Below are positions 1-7,181 of a stretch of DNA of 9,886 bases, in pieces. This stretch comes from Burkholderiales bacterium. GTDB lineage: Bacteria; Pseudomonadota; Gammaproteobacteria; Burkholderiales; Burkholderiaceae. The notes beneath the pieces were generated by a model. The model did no database searches and was not told where the DNA came from. It was given only the letters and a program-made list of their open reading frames with translations. The translations under genes and the position numbers were made by a program. The DNA is taken from NCBI GenBank assembly GCA_947372535.1, contig CANBUA010000181.1:1-9886 (forward strand), written 5' to 3'. Each line of letters begins with the position of its first letter. The first letter of the stretch is position 1.

Positions 1-314
1 GATCTTTTGCCACCGAGCGCGGCCTCTGGTTGACGCGCGATGACCAGATCCGCCGTGACGTGATCATGTCGGTGATGTGCCGGGGCCATCTGGACTTCGA
101 CGAGATCGAGCAACGCTGGTCCATCCACGTGCTTGACGAGTTCAGCCGCGAACTGGCGACGCTCCAGGCCATGGTGCGGGACGGCTTGGTCACCGTCGGT
201 CAGCGATCGGTGACGGTGACCCCGGCCGGCTGGCATGTCGTGCGCACCGTGGCCATGGTTTTCGATCGCTACTTCACGCAGCGGCAAGTCAGCGGTTTTT
301 CCAGGGTCGTTTGA
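1..314 (+). CDS. hemN: Oxygen-independent coproporphyrinogen III oxidase HemN, C-terminal fragment
   Basis: This is the last 103 or so codons of a gene that begins before the window; the frame is open from base 3 to the TGA at 312-314. HemN is a cytoplasmic radical-SAM enzyme that decarboxylates coproporphyrinogen III to protoporphyrinogen IX without oxygen. The visible part is the C-terminal domain only. It carries the family hallmarks: a DDQIRRDVIMS segment (E. coli HemN has a closely similar stretch), then LDFDEIE, the DGLVTV turn, a VTPAGWHVVR strand, the MVFDRYF segment and the terminal FSRVV. The radical-SAM CxxxCxxC motif would lie upstream and cannot be checked. A TTG at position 30 could be mistaken for a start, but the conserved family sequence runs through it as leucine, so the gene is cut by the window edge. 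dusA follows after 51 bp. Confidence 0.9.
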   Translation, partial: SFATERGLWLTRDDQIRRDVIMSVMCRGHLDFDEIEQRWSIHVLDEFSRELATLQAMVRDGLVTVGQRSVTVTPAGWHVVRTVAMVFDRYFTQRQVSGFSRVV

Positions 315-365
315 GCCTGAGGGTGTCAAGTCTGGGAAAATGGGGTTCCAAGATCCTGAGTTGAC

Positions 366-1439
366 ATGACCACCGATAACTCACAAGCCACCGGCTCGAC
401 ACCATCGCCATCGCCCTGGCGCATGTGCGTTGCACCGATGTTGGATTGGACTGACACCCACTGCCGCACCTTTCACCGCATGCTCAGCAGCGAGGCGCGC
501 CTCTACACCGAGATGCTGACCACGGGCGCGCTGGTGCACGGCAAGATGATGCGCTTCCTCGATTACAACGAGGCGGAGCACCCGGTGGCGCTGCAACTGG
601 GCGGCAGCGAGCCGGCCGATCTGGCCATCTGCGCCAAGCTGGCCCAGGAGCGCGGCTACGACGAGGTCAACCTCAACTGCGGTTGCCCCAGCGAGCGTGT
701 TCAGCGTGGTGCGTTCGGCGCCTGCCTGATGAACGAGGCCAGCCTGGTCGCCGATTGCGTCAAAGCGATGATCGATGCCACCGGCGGCGATGCCAAGGTG
801 CCGATCACCGTCAAGCACCGCACCGGCATCGACAAGATCGAGGACTACGGCTTCGTGCGAGATTTCGTGGGCACCATCGCCGATGCGGGCTGCCAAGTCT
901 TCATCGTGCATGCGCGCAATGCCTGGCTCAAGGGCCTGAGCCCCAAGGAAAACCGCGACATCCCGCCGCTGCGCTACGACTTCGTGCACCAGCTCAAACG
1001 CGAGTTTCCGCACCTGACCATCGTGCTCAATGGCGGTCTGGCGACCAATGAGCAATGCCTGGCCCAGTTGCAGCCTGGCGCGGTGCTCGATGGCGTGACG
1101 CTCGATGGCGCCATGGTGGGCCGCGCGGCCTATCACACGCCCTGGATCCTGTCCGATTGGGATGAGCTCTTCTACGGGCATGCGCCCCGCGAGACCCCTT
1201 TGACACGCGGCGCCATCGAAGAAGCCATGGTGGCCTACACCGATGCCGAGGTGGCCCGCACCAAGGGCTGGGCACATGGCGAGGTCCGCTGGTCGCAGGT
1301 GATGCGGCATGTGCTGGGGCTCTACAACGGCTTGCCGGGTGCACGACACTGGCGGCAGGTCTGGTCGGATCACCGGCTCAAGGACCGCACGGCCCAAGAG
1401 GTCATGGCGGTGGCGCGTCAGCGGCCTCAGGCGGCCTGA
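366..1439 (+). CDS. dusA: tRNA-dihydrouridine(20/20a) synthase DusA
   Basis: The 357-residue product is an FMN-dependent enzyme that reduces uridine to dihydrouridine in the tRNA D-loop. Motifs in order: the FMN-binding start CVAPMLDWTD (21-30), LQLGG (77-81), the catalytic-cysteine motif NCGCPSERVQ (104-113, Cys107 as the likely proton donor), the DusA-type GAFGACLM (115-122), the phosphate/substrate segment VKHRTGID (149-156), HARNAWLKGLSP (182-193), NGG (222-224) and the second flavin-phosphate motif MVGRAAYHTPW (250-260). The last two long motifs and the length (E. coli DusA is about 330 residues) point to DusA rather than DusB or DusC. Residues 1-17 are a Ser/Pro/Thr-rich extension before the barrel. 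The ATG at 366 is the first start after in-frame stops at 318-320 and 357-359. No good Shine-Dalgarno sequence is visible before it. Confidence 0.95.
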   Translation: MTTDNSQATGSTPSPSPWRMCVAPMLDWTDTHCRTFHRMLSSEARLYTEMLTTGALVHGKMMRFLDYNEAEHPVALQLGGSEPADLAICAKLAQERGYDEVNLNCGCPSERVQRGAFGACLMNEASLVADCVKAMIDATGGDAKVPITVKHRTGIDKIEDYGFVRDFVGTIADAGCQVFIVHARNAWLKGLSPKENRDIPPLRYDFVHQLKREFPHLTIVLNGGLATNEQCLAQLQPGAVLDGVTLDGAMVGRAAYHTPWILSDWDELFYGHAPRETPLTRGAIEEAMVAYTDAEVARTKGWAHGEVRWSQVMRHVLGLYNGLPGARHWRQVWSDHRLKDRTAQEVMAVARQRPQAA

Positions 1440-1499
1440 GCGGCGCTTGCACGCCACCGCCATGGCGTGTGGATGTGCTGCGGCTAGACTCGTGCATTT

Positions 1500-1515
1500 G
1501 CCGGCCATGGCCGGC
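1500..1515. repeat. 16-bp perfect palindrome upstream of the lipoprotein gene
   Basis: GCCGGCCATGGCCGGC reads identically on both strands. It lies 28 bp before the lipoprotein start codon, just upstream of its ribosome binding site. No T-tract follows, so it is not a standard intrinsic terminator. A shorter inverted repeat, CACGCC (1450-1455) with GGCGTG (1464-1469), lies between it and dusA. It may be an operator-like site or chance in GC-rich DNA; the sequence alone does not decide. Confidence 0.5.
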
Positions 1516-1532
1516 CATTTCCCAAAAACCTC

Positions 1533-1539
1533 AGAGGAG
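1533..1539 (+). promoter_or_regulatory. Ribosome binding site fixing the lipoprotein start at 1544
   Basis: AGAGGAG sits four bases before ATG 1544. It selects this start over the upstream in-frame GTG at 1467-1469 region, whose extra 25 residues show no signal peptide and would bury the lipoprotein signal. Confidence 0.7.
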
Positions 1540-1543
1540 CACC

Positions 1544-2188
1544 ATGATCATTCGTCGCATTTGCCCGGCCTTGCTGTGGATGTCGCTGGCCGCTTGCGCC
1601 AACCAGCCATCCGTGAGCAGCCCAGCCGCATCGCAGCCCGCCAGCCAAGCCGCCAGCGCGCCGTCAATGCCCAACCGCATGGGCGAGGCCATGATCACGC
1701 CGCTGACCGATTTGAACCTCACCCGCACCGCCATTCCGGATGCGCTCAAGGAGGCGCTGGTCGCGCCCTATGCGTTGCCTGCTGATTTGTCCTGTGTCAA
1801 CCTGATGGTGCAGGTTCAGTCACTGGACGCCGTCTTGGGCGCCGATCTGGACACCCCGCCATCGGCCAACAACCCCAGCCTGCTGGAGCGCGGCATGGGC
1901 GAGGTGGGCAATGCGTCGGTTTCCGCACTGAGGAACACGGCCGAAGGCATCCTGCCGTTTCGGGGGTGGATTCGCAAGCTCACGGGGGCCGAGCGGCATT
2001 CGCGCCGCGTGGCGGCGGCCATCACGGCCGGCTCGATTCGGCGCGCTTACCTGAAGGGGCTGGGACAGGCCCACTCATGTGGCGCCCCAGCGGCACCCGT
2101 GACCAACTTGCCCATGCCTTCTGTGCCGTTGGCGGTGCCCGTACCAGTGCCTGCGGCGGCATCGGCCAGCGGGCCAGTAGCGCCCTGA
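1544..2188 (+). CDS. Uncharacterised outer-membrane lipoprotein with a conserved C-terminal helical region
   Basis: The 214-residue product begins with a type II signal peptide: basic MIIRR, a hydrophobic stretch, and the lipobox LAAC with Cys18 as the lipidated residue. Residue 19 is Ala rather than Asp, which by the E. coli rule favours outer-membrane sorting. A Ser/Ala/Gln/Pro-rich linker follows (20-42). The folded part spans about 46-178. It includes LDAVLGADLDTP (94-105) and the best-conserved-looking stretch PFRGWIRKLTGAERHS (138-153), followed by AITAGSIRRAYLKGLG (159-174). Cys84 and Cys179 could form a disulfide in the periplasm. The tail (187-214) is Pro/Val/Ala-rich and probably disordered. 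I cannot assign a function; similar lipoproteins seem to occur in Burkholderiales, from memory only. The gene starts 104 bp after dusA and ends one base from the stop of the convergent diguanylate cyclase gene. Confidence 0.75.
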   Translation: MIIRRICPALLWMSLAACANQPSVSSPAASQPASQAASAPSMPNRMGEAMITPLTDLNLTRTAIPDALKEALVAPYALPADLSCVNLMVQVQSLDAVLGADLDTPPSANNPSLLERGMGEVGNASVSALRNTAEGILPFRGWIRKLTGAERHSRRVAAAITAGSIRRAYLKGLGQAHSCGAPAAPVTNLPMPSVPLAVPVPVPAAASASGPVAP

Positions 2189-2189
2189 G

Positions 2190-3227
2190 TCAGGTGGCCG
2201 GCGCTGCCTTCACATCGAGTGAGGATGCCGTTGACAAAGGCGTCTCCGGTGGCTCGGCCTGGGCAGTGTCCAGCCCTGTGACCAGGTCCACGAAGCGATT
2301 GCGCCCCCGGGTCTTGGCGGCATAGAGCGAATCGTCGGCCGCGCGGATCAGCGTCTGGGCCGTGGTTTGCTCGTCCGGGATGCAGGTGCTGACGCCGCCT
2401 GAGATCGTCAGGTAAGGGCCCAATGGCGAATCCGGGTGCTCGACGGCCTGGGCGTTCAACTGACGCAGCAGCGTCATGGCAAAAGTCGCCGCGCCTTCGG
2501 CAGGCGTGTTGGGCAGCAGGATGGCGAACTCCTCGCCGCCGTAGCGGGCGGGGTAGTCCAGCGGACGACGGCAAGACTGGGTCAGCACGGCCGCCAGGTG
2601 TTGCAGGCAGCGGTCGCCTTCGACATGGCCCAGGCTGTCGTTGTAGCGCTTGAAGTGATCCACGTCGCACATGATCATCGACAGCGGCTGCTTCTCGCGC
2701 CGGGCCTGCCCGATGTACTGGTTCAAGCGCTCGTTGAGGCCACGGCGGTTGCCCAGGCCCGTGAGTTCATCGTGTGAGCTCAGGTGGGTGAGGCGGTAGT
2801 TGGCCGTGCGCAGGTCTTCGGTGGCGCGGGCCAACTGGTTGCGCATGTACAGCAGGCGCTGCATGGCCAGCAGCTTGGAGCGCAGCACGACGGGTGAGAC
2901 CGGCTTGGTCAGGTAGTCGTCACCGCCAGCGTCGATGCCTTGCTGGAGGTCGTTCTCGTGCGTCATCGCCGAGAGGAAGATGATGGGCGTCCAGCGGCTG
3001 CCTTCCTGGCGGCGGATCTGGCGTGCCAGCCAGTAACCGTCTTGCTCGGGCAGGATCACGTCCAGCAGCACCAAGTCGGGCTGGTGCTCATGGAACTGGC
3101 TGAGGGCCGACTGCGCGTTGTCCGCCTCGATGACCTGGTGCCCCAGGTCAGCCAATTGGTGCGCCAGGTGCATGCGCAGCGCTGGTTGATCTTCCACGAG
3201 CAGAACGCGCAGATGTTCTTGATGCAT
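2190..3227 (-). CDS. Response regulator with GGDEF diguanylate cyclase domain
   Basis: The 345-residue protein has an N-terminal receiver domain (about 6-125) and a C-terminal GGDEF domain (about 150-312), like PleD's output half or WspR. Receiver residues are all present: acidic pair E12-D13, phosphoacceptor D56 in LLDVILPEQDG, Ser86 and Lys108 in the LTKP motif. A short linker leads to DELTGLGNRRG (153-163). The cyclase has metal-binding D188 and D190, the active-site GGEEF (230-234) and an intact inhibitory I-site RPLD (221-224) exactly five residues before it. It should therefore make c-di-GMP from two GTP, be activated by phosphorylation and be inhibited by product. No histidine kinase or effector lies nearby, so it is an orphan regulator here. 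The last 30 or so residues are Thr/Ser/Pro/Ala-rich and look disordered. I chose ATG 3227 over TTG 3236 because AAAGG is well spaced only for the former. Confidence 0.93.
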   Translation of the reverse strand: MHQEHLRVLLVEDQPALRMHLAHQLADLGHQVIEADNAQSALSQFHEHQPDLVLLDVILPEQDGYWLARQIRRQEGSRWTPIIFLSAMTHENDLQQGIDAGGDDYLTKPVSPVVLRSKLLAMQRLLYMRNQLARATEDLRTANYRLTHLSSHDELTGLGNRRGLNERLNQYIGQARREKQPLSMIMCDVDHFKRYNDSLGHVEGDRCLQHLAAVLTQSCRRPLDYPARYGGEEFAILLPNTPAEGAATFAMTLLRQLNAQAVEHPDSPLGPYLTISGGVSTCIPDEQTTAQTLIRAADDSLYAAKTRGRNRFVDLVTGLDTAQAEPPETPLSTASSLDVKAAPAT

Positions 3228-3236
3228 GTCGGCCAA

Positions 3237-3241
3237 CCTTT
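3237..3241 (-). promoter_or_regulatory. Ribosome binding site for the diguanylate cyclase gene
   Basis: On the minus strand AAAGG lies nine bases before ATG 3227. It directly abuts the alternative TTG at 3236, which could not be used with that site. This decides the start. Confidence 0.55.
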
Positions 3242-3331
3242 GTCAAAAAAGCACGGGGTGTCCGCCCAGTATGGCCGGATGGGCTTGGCTGCATGATCGG
3301 AAAAACGCCAGTAAATCTCCAGCAATCGAGC

Positions 3332-3358
3332 AAAAAAAAGGACACCCGAAGGTGTCCT
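3332..3358 (-). terminator. Rho-independent terminator of efp with UUCG tetraloop
   Basis: Read on the minus strand, an 8-bp perfect stem AGGACACC/GGTGTCCT encloses TTCG, closed by C-G (the extra-stable cUUCGg loop), and is followed by an uninterrupted T-tract. It begins 20 bases after the efp stop codon. It would insulate efp from the diguanylate cyclase gene that follows on the same strand. Confidence 0.92.
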
Positions 3359-3377
3359 GCTCGACAAAAGCGTGAAA

Positions 3378-3932
3378 TCAGACACGCTTTTTGTATTCGT
3401 GGGTGCGGGTGTCGATTTCGATCTTGTCGCCGGAATCGACGAACAGGGGCACGGGGATTTCGAAGCCGGTGCCGACGATGCGGGCGGGTTTCATGACCTT
3501 GCCGGAGGTGTCGCCCTTGACGGCGGGTTCGGTTTCGATTTCGCGCACAACGGTCGTGGGCAGTTCGACCGAGATGGCCTTGCCGTCGTAGAACACGACT
3601 TCGGCTTCCATGCCGTCTTGCAGGTAGTTGATCGCATCGCCCATGTTTTCGGCTTCGATCTCGAACTGGTTGTACTCGGCGTCCATGAAGGCGTACATCG
3701 GATCGGCGAAGTAGGAGTAGGTGCAATCCTTCTTGTCGAGGATGATCTGGTCCATCTTGTCGTCGGCCTTGAACACGGTTTCCTGGCCGAAGCCGTTCAA
3801 CAGGCTCTTCATCTTGATGCGCACGGTGGCGGCACCACGACCACCACGGCTGTATTCGGTCTTGAGCACGACCATGGGGTCCTTGCCCTGCATGATCACG
3901 TTACCTGCGCGGATTTCTTGTGCGGTTTTCAT
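3378..3932 (-). CDS. efp: Elongation factor P, arginine-32 (rhamnosylated) type
   Basis: The 184-residue product matches the usual EF-P length and layout: an N-terminal KOW-like domain (1 to about 62), then two OB-fold domains. EF-P binds between the ribosomal P and E sites and promotes peptide bond formation at consecutive prolines. The start [13 protein letters not shown], the [13 protein letters not shown] strand (72-84) and the end [17 protein letters not shown] are typical. The tip of the beta3-beta4 loop reads SRGGRGAA (28-35), placing Arg at 32 where E. coli-type proteins have the lysine modified by EpmA. Arg32 EF-P is rhamnosylated by EarP, and earP lies immediately upstream on the same strand, 70 bp away. 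AGGGG nine bases before the ATG serves as ribosome binding site. Monofunctional assignment is secure. Confidence 0.97.
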   Translation of the reverse strand: MKTAQEIRAGNVIMQGKDPMVVLKTEYSRGGRGAATVRIKMKSLLNGFGQETVFKADDKMDQIILDKKDCTYSYFADPMYAFMDAEYNQFEIEAENMGDAINYLQDGMEAEVVFYDGKAISVELPTTVVREIETEPAVKGDTSGKVMKPARIVGTGFEIPVPLFVDSGDKIEIDTRTHEYKKRV

Positions 3933-3975
3933 GGTTGGTGGCCCCTAAGGGAGCGTCAAAAATAGTGAAATGGGG

Positions 3976-3989
3976 GCGCAAACTTGCGC
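3976..3989. repeat. Inverted repeat in the earP-efp spacer
   Basis: GCGCAA-AC-TTGCGC is a perfect 6-bp inverted repeat with a 2-base centre, lying 44 bp upstream of the efp start codon and 13 bp after the earP stop. There is no adjacent T-run on either strand, so it is not an intrinsic terminator. An operator in an efp promoter is possible, but I could not identify well-spaced -35 and -10 boxes in this spacer. Confidence 0.4.
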
Positions 3990-4002
3990 GTAGCCCATGA
4001 TT

Positions 4003-5208
4003 TTAACCCGGGCTGCGGACGAAAGCCAACAATTGAGTGGCCAGGTCTTCTTGTCGGGCCAGATCCAGGCTGGATTGGCGGCTGGCTGTCTGCCACGAGG
4101 GCCACATTGGGCCGTCCAGCAATTGACCCAGCACAGACAGGTCGGCCTGTGTGCCGCCCATTTGAGATGACGCGGTTGGCAAGCCGGGCAGGGCGTTCCA
4201 CTGTGCCCACAAGGTGGTCGTGGCAGCTCGAAGCGGTGCCGGCCAATTGGCCATCCAGCGGTCCATGAAGGCATGCAGCTTGTCGGCATGCACACCGTCG
4301 TCCTGTCGATAGATTTGCCAGACGTGCGGGCGGCCGGCCCAGAGTGCTCGCACGGCGGAGTCTTCGCCGCGCACGAAGTTGAGGTCGCTGCAGGCCAGCA
4401 GGGTGTCGAAATCCGGCTGGGTCAGGGCGGGCAGTGTTTGCAGATGCAGGCCAGGCAACGCCAGCCCTTGATCTTCAAGGCAGGTGGCCTGTCGCGTGGC
4501 CGGCCCCGGTGTGAGCAGCACGAGCCAGGGCGGGGGCTCAGTGCCCGGCGCTGCACCGGCATTGACGATCGCCTGCGAATTCGAACTCAGTTGCCGCAAC
4601 AAGGCCTCGACGGGCGAATCGTCGTAACAGAACAAGGTCATCACCCGTTGCCCGGGTTGCCAGGCCACGTTCAGATCCCGCAAGGCCTGCTGGCGTTGCG
4701 CATCGGACGATGCCAGGGCCGTCAAGCGCGAGATCATGCCGTCCTCACGCAACAATCCGCCTGTGCGAGTCGTGAAGCCCGGATAGAAAAATCGCTTCTT
4801 CAACCCTGCACCCGGGCCACTGAATACGGGAGAGGCCAGACCGTGGCTGCGCTCGACGTAGTCCTCGGCACTCAGGTACTCCAGGTTCACCCAGCGGGGC
4901 GGTTCGGGCCGCTGCATGCGCGCCACGAAATCCACGGGCAAATCGCAGCCGAATGCTTCGATCACCACGTCGGCGGGCTGAATGTCCAGTGGCAAGGGTT
5001 GGGGCGCCGACGGCCACTGAAGCACCTCGACGCCCTCATGACCGCGACCATCGGGCAATACCTCGGGCGCCATCCACGCCAAAGCGCTGCGGTCATCGAC
5101 CCAGAGCCTGACCGATTGGTCACGCGCGGCCAGGTCGCGGCTCAGGCGCCAGCACACGCCGATGTCCCCGTGGTTGTCGATGACCTTGCAAAAAATGTCC
5201 CAGCGCAT
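4003..5208 (-). CDS. earP: EF-P arginine rhamnosyltransferase EarP
   Basis: The 401-residue product is EarP (formerly DUF2331), a GT-B fold inverting glycosyltransferase that moves rhamnose from dTDP-beta-L-rhamnose onto Arg32 of EF-P. The N-terminal domain opens with [17 protein letters not shown] (4-20); Asp11 and Asp15 correspond to the aspartates shown to be critical in Pseudomonas EarP. Further family segments are [13 protein letters not shown] (107-119), the [15 protein letters not shown] loop (141-155) and TLFCYDD (191-197). The donor-binding C-terminal domain contains [21 protein letters not shown] (split: 277-287 and 288-297), where Glu282 aligns with the catalytic-site glutamate and RGEDS binds the nucleotide sugar, then [13 protein letters not shown] (302-314). 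Length is slightly above the usual 370-390. efp follows 70 bp downstream, a linkage that matches the enzyme-substrate relation. Its ATG is only 26 bp from the divergent uvrC ATG. Confidence 0.96.
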   Translation of the reverse strand: MRWDIFCKVIDNHGDIGVCWRLSRDLAARDQSVRLWVDDRSALAWMAPEVLPDGRGHEGVEVLQWPSAPQPLPLDIQPADVVIEAFGCDLPVDFVARMQRPEPPRWVNLEYLSAEDYVERSHGLASPVFSGPGAGLKKRFFYPGFTTRTGGLLREDGMISRLTALASSDAQRQQALRDLNVAWQPGQRVMTLFCYDDSPVEALLRQLSSNSQAIVNAGAAPGTEPPPWLVLLTPGPATRQATCLEDQGLALPGLHLQTLPALTQPDFDTLLACSDLNFVRGEDSAVRALWAGRPHVWQIYRQDDGVHADKLHAFMDRWMANWPAPLRAATTTLWAQWNALPGLPTASSQMGGTQADLSVLGQLLDGPMWPSWQTASRQSSLDLARQEDLATQLLAFVRSPG

Positions 5209-5234
5209 GCGCTTGGATTATCCTCGCGCCTCAT
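5209..5234. promoter_or_regulatory. 26-bp divergent spacer between earP and uvrC start codons
   Basis: The whole non-coding space between the two start codons is 26 bp. It contains a near-palindrome GGAT-T-ATCC (5215-5223). Read on the minus strand this gives GATAAT, a five-of-six match to a sigma-70 -10 box, eight bases before the earP ATG, implying a leaderless or nearly leaderless earP message. No convincing -35 box accompanies it. No Shine-Dalgarno sequence is visible for uvrC. Any full promoter must extend into the opposite coding sequence. Confidence 0.35.
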
Positions 5235-7181
5235 ATGACAGAGGTCACCCCTTCGGATCCTGAGGATCTGCCCACCGACGCGATCGCGCAAAACGCCACC
5301 TGGAGCCGCCTGCTGGGCGAGGTCGCGGCCCTGCCTGCCTTGCCGGGCGTCTACCGTTATTTCGACGCCAAGGGCGATGTGCTCTACGTCGGCAAGGCGC
5401 GCGATCTGCGCAAACGCGTCTCCAGCTATTTCCACAAGAACCATGGCGGCACGCGCACCGGCTTCATGGTGTCCCGGATCGACCGGCTGGAAACCACGGT
5501 GGTGCGCAGCGAGGCCGAGGCCCTGCTGCTCGAGAACAACCTGATCAAGACGCTCAACCCGCGTTTCAACATCCTGTTCAGGGACGACAAGAGCTACCCC
5601 TACCTCAAGATCGCCTCGCACGAATTCCCGCGTCTGGCGTATTACCGTGGCTCGGTCGATCGCAAGCACCGCTACTTCGGCCCCTATCCGAACGCCTGGG
5701 CGGTCAAGGAAACCATCCTGCTCATGCAGAAGGTGTTCATGCTGCGCACTTGCGAGGATTCGGTCTACAACCACCGCACCCGTCCTTGCCTGCTGTACCA
5801 GATCAAGCGTTGCAGCGGCCCGTGTGTCGGCCTGATCAGCGAAGAGGACTACCGGCGCGATGTGAACAACGTCGAGAAATTCCTGCTGGGCGATCAGCAG
5901 GCTGTGCTGGAGAACCTGCAAGCCAAGATGATGAGCTACGCGGAGAACATGGCCTATGAGAAGGCCGGGGAGATCCGCGACCAACTCAACTCGCTCTCGA
6001 AGGTGTTGCACCAGCAGTCGGTCGACACCGGCCTGGAGAAGGATGCCGACATCCTGGCCGTGAAAGTCGATGGCGGGCGCGCCTGCGTGAACCTGGCCAT
6101 GGTGCGCGGGGGGCGTCATCTGGGCGACCGTGCCCATTTCCCGGTCCATGTGCAGGACCACGTGCTGGAGCCCGAAGAAGAGGGCGTCGAATCGCCGACC
6201 TCCGATGACCACGAGCAGGCCACGGCAGTCCGCGTGCTGGAAGCCTTCGTGGCCCAGCACTACCTGGAAGGCGGCGCCCCCGCGCTGCTCATCCTCAGCC
6301 ACCCGGTGGACCCTGAACTCATCGAGGCGCTGGGCCGCCAGGGCGGCCGCAAGATCACGGTGGTGCTGCAGCCACGCGAGCAGCGCCGCAGCTGGCTGGA
6401 CATGGCCATCAAGGGCGCCGAGCTGGCCTTGGGGCGCCTGCTCAGCGAAGAAGGCTCGCAGCAGGCGCGCACCCGTGCCCTGGTCGATGCGCTGGACATG
6501 GCGCTGGATGCCAATGCCGAGGGCGATGCCCTGGCCAGCCTGCGCATCGAGTGCTTCGACATCAGCCACACGGCCGGCGAGTCGACACAGGCTTCCTGCG
6601 TGGTCTATGAGACGCACAAGATGCAATCCTCGCAGTACCGGCGCTACAACATCAACGACATCACCCCGGGCGATGACTACGCGGCCATGAAGCAGGTGCT
6701 TCAGCGGCGCTACGGTGGCGGCAAGCTCGAGCGCATGCCCGACCTGGTGCTCGTCGACGGGGGCAAGGGCCAGGTGTCCATGGCGCGGGAGGTGTTCGAA
6801 TCCCTCGGCCTGGACATCGGCTTGCTGGTGGGTGTGGAAAAAGGCGAGGGCCGCAAAGTGGGCCTGGAAGAACTGGTGTTTGCCGATGGCCGGCCCAAGC
6901 TGCAAATGGCGCCCAACTCCGCCGCGCTGATGCTGGTGGCGCAGATCCGCGACGAGGCCCACCGTTTTGCCATCACTGGTATGCGAGCCAAGCGGGCCAG
7001 CGTGCGCACCGGTGGCAGCAAGCTCGAAGAAATCCCCGGCGTCGGCCCCAAGCGCCGCGCCAAGTTGCTGCAGCGCTTTGGCGGCTTGCGGGGGGTGGTC
7101 AACGCCAGCGTCGAGGATCTGGCCTCGGTCGATGGCATCTCCCAGGAATTGGCTCATGAGATCTACCATGCTTTGCGTTGA
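5235..7181 (+). CDS. uvrC: Excinuclease ABC subunit C
   Basis: The 648-residue protein makes both incisions in UvrABC nucleotide excision repair. The GIY-YIG nuclease domain (about 33-115) has GVY (38-40), [11 protein letters not shown] (51-61) and the metal-binding Glu100 in LLLENNLIK; it makes the 3' cut. Four cysteines C173, C185, C193 and C197 have the same spacing as the iron-sulfur ligands of E. coli UvrC. The UVR motif that contacts UvrB lies at about 224-259. The RNase H-like domain for the 5' cut has Asp442 (CFDISHTAG), Asp508 (LVDGGKGQ) and His576. Tandem helix-hairpin-helix motifs close the protein ([15 protein letters not shown], 598-612, and [12 protein letters not shown], 632-643). 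An N-terminal extension of about 25 residues and an acidic insert (312-330) are longer than in E. coli. The ATG at 5235 is the only plausible start, although no Shine-Dalgarno is seen. Confidence 0.97.
   Translation: MTEVTPSDPEDLPTDAIAQNATWSRLLGEVAALPALPGVYRYFDAKGDVLYVGKARDLRKRVSSYFHKNHGGTRTGFMVSRIDRLETTVVRSEAEALLLENNLIKTLNPRFNILFRDDKSYPYLKIASHEFPRLAYYRGSVDRKHRYFGPYPNAWAVKETILLMQKVFMLRTCEDSVYNHRTRPCLLYQIKRCSGPCVGLISEEDYRRDVNNVEKFLLGDQQAVLENLQAKMMSYAENMAYEKAGEIRDQLNSLSKVLHQQSVDTGLEKDADILAVKVDGGRACVNLAMVRGGRHLGDRAHFPVHVQDHVLEPEEEGVESPTSDDHEQATAVRVLEAFVAQHYLEGGAPALLILSHPVDPELIEALGRQGGRKITVVLQPREQRRSWLDMAIKGAELALGRLLSEEGSQQARTRALVDALDMALDANAEGDALASLRIECFDISHTAGESTQASCVVYETHKMQSSQYRRYNINDITPGDDYAAMKQVLQRRYGGGKLERMPDLVLVDGGKGQVSMAREVFESLGLDIGLLVGVEKGEGRKVGLEELVFADGRPKLQMAPNSAALMLVAQIRDEAHRFAITGMRAKRASVRTGGSKLEEIPGVGPKRRAKLLQRFGGLRGVVNASVEDLASVDGISQELAHEIYHALR

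Noticed and set aside
361..366. TTGACA, a perfect -35 box sequence, at the dusA start codon
   Set aside because: It overlaps the dusA ATG and no -10 box lies 16-18 bp downstream; a promoter here would start inside the gene.
381..1508. A 375-codon minus-strand frame opposite dusA
   Set aside because: Same pattern: mirrors the codon positions of dusA, has a composition typical of antisense frames, and no family motif or ribosome binding site.
3372..3965. A 197-codon plus-strand frame opposite efp
   Set aside because: Antisense to a certain efp gene; the Gly/His/Asp/Val/Phe-rich translation is an artefact of reverse reading, and the frame runs through the efp ribosome binding site.
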